Shown here: positions 1 to 6,248 of the stretch, piece by piece
Layout of the letters: each line of letters starts with the position of its first letter
Position numbering within the stretch: the first letter of the stretch is position 1
The notes under the pieces: generated by a model
Seen by the model: the letters and a program-made list of their open reading frames with translations, nothing else
Told to the model about the DNA's origin: nothing
Databases searched by the model: none
Position numbers and translations under genes: made by a program
Source: Kiritimatiellia bacterium
Lineage (GTDB): Bacteria; Verrucomicrobiota; Kiritimatiellia; RFP12; UBA1067
Reading direction: 5' to 3'
DNA: 9,977 bases
NCBI GenBank assembly: GCA_017412325.1
Contig: JAFPYE010000071.1
Span: 1-9,977, forward strand

Positions 1-1
1 G

Positions 2-1561
2 CGTCCGGCGGCGCCGGCGGCGGTGCTGGCGCGGACCGGACGCTGGCGGCAATACGAGCCGTTTACGGCGACTGTCGACGAGAAGGTCGTCCTGAAGGTG
101 CTTGACGCGCTGACACTGGCCGAGATCGAGGACTTGATCAGTGCGGCGGACATGGCGAAGCTCGGCTTGGGGCCGGCGGATTTCGGGCTGGCGGATCCCG
201 TCCTGTCGCTGGAGGTCGAAGGCGAGGGCTTTTCCTCGCGTCTGACGTTCGGCGCGCCGACGCCCGCCGGCACGGGCGTCTACGTGGCGGTGGCGGGCGA
301 GGACGCGGTCTATGTCGTCGCGTCCAACGTGTTTGCGGCGGTCGACCTGCCGGTCGACGGCTTCCGCCGCCGGTCGGTCCTGCCGGTCGACGTGGAGATG
401 GTGCAGTCGTTCGACGTCAAGCGCGGCTCGGGCTCGTTCATGCGCTTCGTGCGCGAAGGCGAGCTCTGGAAGATGGTCCAGCCGCAGGCCGCCTCGGCGT
501 CCGCGCTGCAGGTGAAGACGCTCCTGGAGTCGCTCGTCGCCGCCGAAGCCGTCGACTTCATGTGGCCGATGGGCGTGGAGGGCGAGCCCGCCTCGGCGAC
601 GCCCGCGCTCCTGGCGGGCTACGGGCTCGATCCCGAGACGGCGGTGACGATTACCGTCAAGTGCGCGGACGCGCGCGACTGGCAGGTTTCGTTCGGCAAG
701 GAGGCGAAGGAAGGGCAGGTCTACGCGCTCGTCCAGAACGCGGGCGCGGTCGTGACCGTCGATGCGGCGCTGAAGGACCTCGCGCTTGCGGAGACGGCGA
801 GCTTCACCGACACGCGCCTCTTCCCGGTCGAGGCCGCCGCCGTCAGCCGCGTCTCGATTGCGGAAGGGGGCGAAACCTACCTGCTCGCGAAGGGCGAGGA
901 CGGCGCGTGGCACCTCGATGCGCCGGTCGCGGCGGCGACGGACACGGCGACGGTGAACGCGCTGCTGGAGCGGCTCTTTGCGCTGACGGCGGCCGACCGC
1001 GCGGACGTCGGCGTGACGGTGGCGCTCGCGACCAACCTCGCGCCCGCCGTCGTGACGCGCGCGGCGGCGCTCGGCGCGCTGCGGCTCGAGGACCTGCGCA
1101 GCCGCGAGATCCTGAGCATCGACCCGGCGCAGCTGAAGCGCCTCGTGGTGACGCGGCGCGGCGTCGAGAAGCCGACCGCCGTCGTCTACGATCCGGGCCG
1201 CCGCACGTGGAACGTGGAGGTCTCGCCCATCCCCGGCAAGGTGTCGCCCGCCGCCGTCGACGGCGTTGTCTCCATTCTCTCGCCGCTGACGGCGGAAAGC
1301 ATCGTCCAGCTCAAGGCGTCCACCGCCGACCTGGGCGACTACGGGCTGGAGACGCCGCAGCTGACAATCGCCGTCGACCGCACGGGCGACGACACCGTCC
1401 GCCGCAACATCCTGATCGGCGACCGCGCCCCGAGCGGCGGGCTCTACGCGACGGTCGGCGCGGCGGACGTGGTGTTCGTGCTGCCCAAGGAAACGGTGTG
1501 GCAGCTGTATGCGCCGCTTGTCACGCGGCAGGGCGACGCGGAAGATTTGGAAAGGAAATAA
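2..1561 (+). CDS. DUF4340 repeat protein, 5'-truncated
   Basis: The reading frame is open to the left window edge, so the true start lies upstream; a GTG at 23 is only the first possible start inside the window. Numbering from that GTG, DUF4340-type modules recur. Each has a strand-rich part ending in a Trp (W8, W149, W296, W396; for example ELWKMVQP and GAWHLDAP), a helix of the form VxxLLExL, then a Gly-Leu-x-x-Pro element leading to an iG-x-x-x-P...vYa strand (G55, G201, G441). Family knowledge: DUF4340 proteins often accompany GldG-like ABC transporter components of gliding or export systems and are anchored by an N-terminal membrane helix, which would lie outside this window. No catalytic motif is visible, so a structural or accessory envelope role is inference. 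The stop is one base from the purC ATG, which suggests cotranscription. The family call is fairly sure; the function is unknown. Confidence 0.75.
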   Translation, partial: RPAAPAAVLARTGRWRQYEPFTATVDEKVVLKVLDALTLAEIEDLISAADMAKLGLGPADFGLADPVLSLEVEGEGFSSRLTFGAPTPAGTGVYVAVAGEDAVYVVASNVFAAVDLPVDGFRRRSVLPVDVEMVQSFDVKRGSGSFMRFVREGELWKMVQPQAASASALQVKTLLESLVAAEAVDFMWPMGVEGEPASATPALLAGYGLDPETAVTITVKCADARDWQVSFGKEAKEGQVYALVQNAGAVVTVDAALKDLALAETASFTDTRLFPVEAAAVSRVSIAEGGETYLLAKGEDGAWHLDAPVAAATDTATVNALLERLFALTAADRADVGVTVALATNLAPAVVTRAAALGALRLEDLRSREILSIDPAQLKRLVVTRRGVEKPTAVVYDPGRRTWNVEVSPIPGKVSPAAVDGVVSILSPLTAESIVQLKASTADLGDYGLETPQLTIAVDRTGDDTVRRNILIGDRAPSGGLYATVGAADVVFVLPKETVWQLYAPLVTRQGDAEDLERK

Positions 1562-1562
1562 G

Positions 1563-2462
1563 ATGAAATACGACAAGAACCATGCGCTTCTCGAATGCGC
1601 GATCCCGGGGCTCCCCCAGAAAAGCGGCAAGGTCCGCGACGTCTTCGACCTGGGCGACAAGCTGCTGATGGTCGTGACCGACCGCATCAGCGCGTTTGAC
1701 GTGATCCTGCCCTGCGGCGTTCCCGACAAGGGCAAGGTGCTGAACCAGCTCTCGCTCTTCTGGATGGAATTCCTGGGGATGAAGAACCACCTGATCACCG
1801 CGGACGTGGAGGCGTATCCCGCCGCGCTCCAGCCGTACAAGGAGGACCTGCGCGGGCGCTCGATGCTCGTCAAGAAGGTCGCGATGGTCGAGGTCGAGTG
1901 CATCGCGCGCGGGTACCTGACGGGCTCGGGCTGGAAGGAATACCAGAAGTCGCAGACCGTCAACGGCGAGCAGCTGCGCGCCGGCTACCAGAACGCGTCG
2001 AAGCTCGACGAGGTGCTCTTCACGCCGACGACCAAGGCGGCGATCGGCGACCACGACGAGGCGATCAACTTCGACGAGACCGTGCGGCTCGTCGGCGCCG
2101 AGACGGCGACGGCGCTCCGCGACACGACGATTGCGCTCTACAAGCGCGCGGCGGACTACGCCATCCAGCACGGCATCATCATCGCCGACACCAAGTTCGA
2201 GTTCGGCAAGGACGCGGACGGCTCGCTCATCCTCGCGGACGAGGTGCTGACGCCCGACTCCTCGCGTTTCTGGCCCGAGGCGAGCTATGCGGTGGGCGCC
2301 AACCCGCCGTCGCTCGACAAGCAGTACGTGCGCGACTGGCTCGACTCCATCCACTTCAACCACCAGCCGCCGGGCCCGGTTCTGCCGGACGACGTCATCC
2401 TGCGCACGCGCGAAATCTACGTCAAGGCGTACGAGGAACTGAGCGGCAAGAAGCTCGTTTGA
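1563..2462 (+). CDS. purC: SAICAR synthase (phosphoribosylaminoimidazole-succinocarboxamide synthase)
   Basis: This enzyme joins CAIR and aspartate using ATP to make SAICAR in de novo purine synthesis, in the cytoplasm. The 299-residue protein is the long form, as in yeast Ade1 (E. coli PurC is about 237). Visible motifs are GKVRDVFDLG (22-31), TDRISAFD (39-46), the family signature ending ECIARGYLTGS (112-122), the second signature IIADTKFEFG (206-215) and DEVLTPDSSRFW (226-237). The frame extends upstream to 1509, but the ATG at 1563 is chosen because the product then begins like the family. A Shine-Dalgarno-like GGAAAGG lies at 1549-1555, and the start follows the preceding stop by one base. 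It is probably in one transcript with the DUF4340 gene, ybaB and recR. No other purine gene is nearby. The protein is intact with all key motifs. Confidence 0.97.
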   Translation: MKYDKNHALLECAIPGLPQKSGKVRDVFDLGDKLLMVVTDRISAFDVILPCGVPDKGKVLNQLSLFWMEFLGMKNHLITADVEAYPAALQPYKEDLRGRSMLVKKVAMVEVECIARGYLTGSGWKEYQKSQTVNGEQLRAGYQNASKLDEVLFTPTTKAAIGDHDEAINFDETVRLVGAETATALRDTTIALYKRAADYAIQHGIIIADTKFEFGKDADGSLILADEVLTPDSSRFWPEASYAVGANPPSLDKQYVRDWLDSIHFNHQPPGPVLPDDVILRTREIYVKAYEELSGKKLV

Positions 2463-2490
2463 TTTCAAAAGAAGAAAAAGGAATCCCACC

Positions 2491-2811
2491 ATGGGCATGT
2501 TCGATCAGATCAAGGAAGCGATGAAGATGCGTTCGGAAGCGAAGCGCATCCAGAACGAGATTGCGAAAATCACCGCCGAGTACGCGAACGGCGGCATCAC
2601 CTGCGTGGCGCGCGGCGACATGTCGATCGTCTCGCTGACGTTCGCCGAGGGCGCCTACGACGAAGTGAAGGCCGGCAAGCCCGCCCGCTTCGAGACGATG
2701 CTCCTGAACGTCGTCAACGGCGCGCTCAAGAAGGCGCGCGACACGACCCAGGCCGAGATGGCGAAGCTGATGCAGGCCAACGGCATGGACGGGCTCTTCG
2801 GCGGCAAGTGA
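2491..2811 (+). CDS. ybaB: YbaB/EbfC family nucleoid-associated protein
   Basis: A small 106-residue protein with the YbaB/EbfC pattern: an N-terminal amphipathic helix (about residues 4-30, DQIKEAMKMRSEAKRIQNEI), a central three-strand sheet (about 31-55) and a long C-terminal helix (about 66-98, with NVVNGALKKARDTTQ), ending in a short Gly-rich tail GLFGGK. Family members are dimeric tweezer-like DNA-binding proteins; their exact role is unsettled. A Shine-Dalgarno-like AAGGA at 2478-2482 lies eight bases before the ATG. The stop overlaps the recR GTG start (GTGA, 2808-2811), so the two are likely translationally coupled. In many bacteria ybaB lies between dnaX and recR; here the upstream neighbour is purC. 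The family call is firm from sequence and context together. Confidence 0.93.
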   Translation: MGMFDQIKEAMKMRSEAKRIQNEIAKITAEYANGGITCVARGDMSIVSLTFAEGAYDEVKAGKPARFETMLLNVVNGALKKARDTTQAEMAKLMQANGMDGLFGGK

Positions 2812-3404
2812 TCGCGCCGCTGGCAGAGCTGGAGCTGCGCCTGTCGAAGCTGCCGGGTTTCGGGCGGCGTTCGGCGGCGCGCGCGGCGCTTGCGCTCGTG
2901 CGCGAGCCGGGGCGGCTCCTGGAGCCGCTGATGGCGGCGCTCCGCGACGCGAAGGACGGCGTCCGCTGCTGCTCGCGCTGCGGCGCGTTCACGACGGCGG
3001 ACCGCGATCCCTGCGCCACCTGCACGGACGCGACGCGCGACGGCGCGCTTCTCTGCGTCGTCGAGGAACCGGCGGACATTCTACCCATCGAGGCGTCGGG
3101 CGTGTTCCGGGGGCGCTACCATACGCTTGGCGGCAAGCTTGTCCCGGCGCGACGGCAGGGGCCCGAGAAGCTGCGCTTTGCGGAACTCGTCGACCGCGTC
3201 GTGCGCGAGGGCGTCACCGAGGTGCTGCTCGCGCTGTCGACCGACATGGACGGCGACGCGACGGCGGGCTATGCGGCGGAGCTCCTGAAGGGAACCGGCG
3301 CAAAGGTGACGCGCCTCGCGTTCGGCCTGCCCGCCGATTCGGGCATCGCCTATTCCGACCCGCTGACGCTCCGCCGCGCCATTGTCGGCCGCCGCGACGT
3401 TTGA
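2808..3404 (+). CDS. recR: recombination mediator RecR
   Basis: RecR works with RecO (and RecF) to load RecA on gapped DNA. The 198 residues are normal length. Visible parts in order are a helix-hairpin-helix segment (LPGFGRRSAARAALAL, 15-30), a four-Cys zinc finger (C55, C58, C69, C72), a Toprim domain starting VVEEPADILPIE (84-95), and a C-terminal segment GLPADSGIAYSDPLTL (173-188). The start is GTG at 2808, overlapping the ybaB stop; starting here places the helix-hairpin-helix at the usual distance from the N-terminus. Several usually conserved spots differ: STDMDGDATA replaces the common NPTxEGEATA, and DSGIAYSD replaces GGxLEYAD. The overall fold signature and the ybaB-recR pairing still make the assignment secure. 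Confidence 0.95.
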   Translation: MIAPLAELELRLSKLPGFGRRSAARAALALVREPGRLLEPLMAALRDAKDGVRCCSRCGAFTTADRDPCATCTDATRDGALLCVVEEPADILPIEASGVFRGRYHTLGGKLVPARRQGPEKLRFAELVDRVVREGVTEVLLALSTDMDGDATAGYAAELLKGTGAKVTRLAFGLPADSGIAYSDPLTLRRAIVGRRDV

Positions 3405-3421
3405 TCGGGGCGCGGGGAGAC

Positions 3422-3458
3422 TTGAGACTCCTTCCTAAATTTTGATAAACTACGGGCC
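3422..3458 (+). promoter_or_regulatory. putative sigma-70 promoter, leaderless-type, of the histidine kinase gene
   Basis: A -35-like TTGAGA (3422-3427) is followed by an 18-bp spacer and a -10-like TAAACT (3446-3451) with an extended TG (3443-3444). The surrounding bases are AT-rich against a GC-rich background. The ATG of the kinase is at 3459, only seven bases after the -10 box, so transcription would start at or next to the start codon. No Shine-Dalgarno sequence is visible. The core TTTGATAAACT (3441-3451) matches the second promoter at 5502-5512 in 9 of 11 bases. Confidence 0.6.
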
Positions 3459-4853
3459 ATGAGGGCACAAATTTTCTTCATGGCCGCATTTCTGCTCGGC
3501 GGCGGGCTGGCGGCGGGGCCGAAGACGATGGCGATCCGCCAGCTGACGGACATGGACGCACCGACCGCCGCAGCCGCCGAAAAGGTCGTGCTCAATGGCG
3601 TCGTCCTGTTTGTCTCGGGCATCGAGCCGGGGCGCTTCGTCCTCGCCAATCCCGAGTCGCCGCGCCGGCCGGGCGTGACGGTCGTCGCCGCGCCGGACAT
3701 CGAGATGCCGCAATTCGGCGACTGCGTGCAGGTGGAGGGCACGACCTTCTGGCGCGGCGATGCGGCGGCGGTGGCGGCCAGCCGCGTCGAGTACATCCGC
3801 GCGATGACGCTCCCGGTGGCGGCGGGCGCCAAGCAGTCGGACTTCCGGCAGGGCATGCTCGCGGGACGGCGCGTCTCGCTTCGCGGCACGGTCCGCGAGA
3901 TGCGCATCGAGGAGGCGCCGACGGGCCCGGTCTCGCTCCTCTCGCTCTACATCGACAACTATACGACCTGCCTGCGGGTGCCGGGCGCGCTGGACGCGGG
4001 CCAGTACGTGGGCCGGGAGGTGCGCGCCGAGGGCCTGGCGGTCAGCCGCACCGGCAAGGACGGCGACTTCCTGGACGCGGAGCTCGAAGTCGCGGACGAA
4101 GACCACCTCGCCCTGATCCGCAACGACCAGGTGCCGCGCATCCTGCTCGTCGCGGCGATTCTCTTCGGCGTGGTGATCCTGTTCTTCGCGGGCATGTTCC
4201 TTGCGCTGTGGCTGCGGGCCGCGCGGGAGCGGCGGCGCGAGGAAGTGATCGCCGAAGAGCGGCGGCGCATGGCGGCGGACTTGCACGACACCATCGAGCA
4301 GCATCTGGCGGGCGCGAACCTGATCGCGGCGGGCGTGCTGGGGCTGGAGGACGTACCCGCCGACGTCGTGGAGGCGATGAAGTCGCTCGCGGGCCTCTTG
4401 GCGAACGCGAAGGCCGAGGTGCGCAGCGCGGTCATGAACCTGCGCGGCGCGGGGCTCGGCGACAAGCCGCTTGCGGAGGCGATCGGCGACATGGCCCGCT
4501 CGCTTGAGAAGGCGGGCGTGAAGGTGCGCAAGTGCCTGCGTGGGCTGCCCGAGACGCTGCCGGAGGGCGTCTACCAGGACATCATGCTCATCCTGCGCGA
4601 GGCGACGACGAACGCCGTCAAGCACGGCAAGGCGCAGCAGATCGTCTTCACGGGCGACCCCCTCCAGCCGAAGGGCTTTGTCCTCCGGGTGCTGAACGAC
4701 GGCGCGCCGTTCGAGGTGTCGCGCGCGCTGGGGCCCGAGACGGGGCACTATGGCCTGAGCGGCATGCGCGAGCGCGCGCTGCGCAACCGCCTGGCGATCA
4801 GCTGGGGGCGCGCGGACAAGTGGACTTACATGGAACTGAGGAGCGAATCATGA
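3459..4853 (+). CDS. membrane sensor histidine kinase, NarL/DegS (HisKA_3) type
   Basis: A 464-residue sensor kinase that should autophosphorylate on His and pass phosphate to the regulator encoded next. In order: a short hydrophobic signal or anchor (residues 5-19); an extracytoplasmic region (about 20-226) that looks like two OB-like stretches, with FGDCVQVEG (86-94) and AGRRVSLRGTV (136-146) as corresponding strands; one membrane helix (about 228-252); a charged linker; a HisKA_3 dimerisation domain with H-box DLHDTIEQHL and phosphoacceptor H276; and an HATPase domain with N-box REATTNAVKHGKA (N385) and G2 region GHYGLSGMRER (429-439). The G1 motif is degenerate: NDGAPF at 413-418 stands where DxGxG is usual. 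The ligand is unknown. The ATG at 3459 follows a promoter almost directly. The stop overlaps the regulator start as ATGA, so the two are coupled. Confidence 0.92.
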   Translation: MRAQIFFMAAFLLGGGLAAGPKTMAIRQLTDMDAPTAAAAEKVVLNGVVLFVSGIEPGRFVLANPESPRRPGVTVVAAPDIEMPQFGDCVQVEGTTFWRGDAAAVAASRVEYIRAMTLPVAAGAKQSDFRQGMLAGRRVSLRGTVREMRIEEAPTGPVSLLSLYIDNYTTCLRVPGALDAGQYVGREVRAEGLAVSRTGKDGDFLDAELEVADEDHLALIRNDQVPRILLVAAILFGVVILFFAGMFLALWLRAARERRREEVIAEERRRMAADLHDTIEQHLAGANLIAAGVLGLEDVPADVVEAMKSLAGLLANAKAEVRSAVMNLRGAGLGDKPLAEAIGDMARSLEKAGVKVRKCLRGLPETLPEGVYQDIMLILREATTNAVKHGKAQQIVFTGDPLQPKGFVLRVLNDGAPFEVSRALGPETGHYGLSGMRERALRNRLAISWGRADKWTYMELRSES

Positions 4854-5464
4854 TCAAGGTGGTGGTGATCGACGACCATGCGGTCGTGCGCATGGGGCTG
4901 AAGTACGTCCTGGGCGTCAAGAAGCAGGACTTCGAGTTCGCGGGCGAATGGCCGGGCGGCGAAGGCGCGGTCGAATTCGTGGAGCGGACCAATCCCGACG
5001 TGGTGCTCCTCGACATCCACATGCCCGACCGGAACGGGCTGGCGGTGCTGCGCGAGCTGCGGGCGAAGCGTCCCGCGCAGAAGGTCATCATGCTGACGAC
5101 GAGCGACGCCGACAACGACGTCTACGAGTCGCTGAACCTCGGCGCGAAGGGCTACCTGCTGAAGGACCGCGACGCGACGGAGATCACGAAGGCGCTGACG
5201 ACGGTGATGAACGGCGGCAAGTATGTGCCGGAGGCGGTGAGGGAGCTCTTCCGCAAGCGGCAGATGACGCCCGACTTGACCGCGCGCGAGCTGGAGGTGC
5301 TGCGGCTGCTGCCGACGGGCATGACGAACGACGCCATCGCCGAGCGGCTGGGCGTGGGCAAGGACGCGATCAAGAACCACCTGCGGAACATCTTCGTGAA
5401 GCTCGACGTCAACGACCGCGTTTCCGCCGCCCGCGAGGCCGTCACGCGCGGCTTCCTGAAATAA
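4850..5464 (+). CDS. NarL/FixJ-family response regulator
   Basis: A 204-residue DNA-binding response regulator, presumably the partner of the kinase it overlaps by four bases. The receiver domain (1-120) has the acidic pair D8/D9, phosphoacceptor D55 in VVLLDIHMPDRNG, T83/T84 and the conserved K105 in KGYLLKD. A linker leads to a LuxR-type helix-turn-helix (about 143-195) with LTARELEVLRLL and KNHLRNIFVKLDVNDR. All phosphorylation residues are present, so it should be functional. The frame is open further upstream inside the kinase gene, but the ATG at 4850 starts exactly at the family N-terminus (MIKVVVIDDH) and has a good Shine-Dalgarno GAGGAG at 4838-4843, six bases away. Target genes are unknown; its own operon and the PAS gene next door are obvious candidates. 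Confidence 0.96.
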   Translation: MIKVVVIDDHAVVRMGLKYVLGVKKQDFEFAGEWPGGEGAVEFVERTNPDVVLLDIHMPDRNGLAVLRELRAKRPAQKVIMLTTSDADNDVYESLNLGAKGYLLKDRDATEITKALTTVMNGGKYVPEAVRELFRKRQMTPDLTARELEVLRLLPTGMTNDAIAERLGVGKDAIKNHLRNIFVKLDVNDRVSAAREAVTRGFLK

Positions 5465-5482
5465 CCGGTCTAGCGCGCTCGC

Positions 5483-5522
5483 TTGACCGTCCGGCGGCGG
5501 ATTTGGTATACTTTCTGCCACT
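5483..5522 (+). promoter_or_regulatory. putative sigma-70 promoter of the PAS-protein gene
   Basis: TTGACC (5483-5488), an 18-bp spacer and TATACT (5507-5512) with an extended -10 TG (5504-5505) form a strong-looking promoter. The ATG at 5523 lies ten bases after the -10 box, so the leader would be only a few bases and no Shine-Dalgarno sequence fits. The core TTTGGTATACT is nearly identical to that of the kinase promoter, with the same spacer. A 5-bp inverted repeat (CGGTC 5466-5470, GACCG 5485-5489) overlaps the -35 box. It could be an operator or chance. Confidence 0.68.
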
Positions 5523-6245
5523 ATGGCAGCGCTATTTGTACCGAGAGACCGCAAGTCGCTTTTCCGCCAGTTCCTGGCGGGGATGTACGATGCCGTGGTG
5601 ATCACCGACCCCAATGGCCACATCATCGAAATCAACCCCCGCGCGGAGGAGCATTTCGGCCACAACCAGGAGGACGTGATCGACAAGCCGATTTCCTTCT
5701 TCATCCCCGGCCTCAGCCCCGAGATCGTCCAGCGCGTGCGGCGCGGGCTCGAGGGCGACCGCCACATGGTGCTCGACGCAAACGGACTCAATCGGGACGG
5801 CACCAAGTTCGCCTGCGAGGTGACGGTCTCCGTCATCGACCTGATGGATCCCGGCGACCTCGTCTTCACCTGCCGCAACGTCGAGCGCCGCCGCCGCGTG
5901 AACGAGCTGCTGCGCGCGAAGGAAAGCGCCTTCGCGATCGCGCAGTCGGCCCTCTTCACCTGCGACAAGGACGGCAACTTCACCAGCGCCAACGACACCT
6001 TCCTCAAGATGTTCGACCTCGCCGACGAGGAGGACGCCAAGAAGCACGTGTTTGCCGACTACTTCACCGACGAGCCGCTGCCGGCCAACTTCCAGAAGGC
6101 GCTGGCGGGCGAAACGTCGACCATCGTCATCGTCGCCGAAAGCGCCGAGGAAGACGGCGACGACAACGAAATCGAAATCACGCTCGCGCCGAACCGCGAA
6201 GGTCGCAAGATCCGCGGCGTCGTCGGCAGCGTCATCAAGGTCTGA
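5523..6245 (+). CDS. tandem PAS-domain protein without output domain
   Basis: A soluble 240-residue protein made almost entirely of two PAS domains. PAS 1 (about 17-118) begins with the typical helix/strand FLAGMYDAVVITDPNGHIIEINPRA and closes with the strand LVFTCRNVERRR. A short basic, probably helical linker (119-135) leads to PAS 2 (about 136-240), with ALFTCDKDGNFTSANDTFLKMFDL and a final strand VVGSVIKV. An acidic stretch lies at 206-218. No kinase, GGDEF, EAL, HTH or membrane segment is present, so it is likely a cytosolic sensor or adaptor acting by protein contact. The ligand or cofactor cannot be read from the sequence. It has its own promoter directly after a two-component pair. 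Its stop is three bases from the next ATG. The start at 5523 fits the promoter. Family call sure; role inferred. Confidence 0.85.
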   Translation: MAALFVPRDRKSLFRQFLAGMYDAVVITDPNGHIIEINPRAEEHFGHNQEDVIDKPISFFIPGLSPEIVQRVRRGLEGDRHMVLDANGLNRDGTKFACEVTVSVIDLMDPGDLVFTCRNVERRRRVNELLRAKESAFAIAQSALFTCDKDGNFTSANDTFLKMFDLADEEDAKKHVFADYFTDEPLPANFQKALAGETSTIVIVAESAEEDGDDNEIEITLAPNREGRKIRGVVGSVIKV

Positions 6246-6248
6246 CCG

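Noticed and set aside
1509..1562. An upstream start for purC
   Set aside because: It would add 18 residues overlapping the preceding gene with no family similarity; the ATG at 1563 has a ribosome binding site and the normal N-terminus.
562..1566. A 334-codon + strand frame inside the DUF4340 gene
   Set aside because: The product is Arg/Gly/Ala-rich without domains, and it is the +1/+2 shadow of a gene with clear family modules.
3405..3458. A Rho-independent terminator after recR
   Set aside because: Only a 4-bp GGAG/CTCC pairing is possible and there is no clean stem followed by a T-run; the T-rich bases are better explained as the -10 region.
4532..4849. An N-terminal extension of the response regulator
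   Set aside because: The extension lies inside the kinase HATPase coding region and reads as low-complexity sequence; receiver domains begin at the 4850 ATG.
5465..5482. A terminator after the response regulator
   Set aside because: The 5-bp inverted repeat has no T-run directly after it and overlaps the next promoter.
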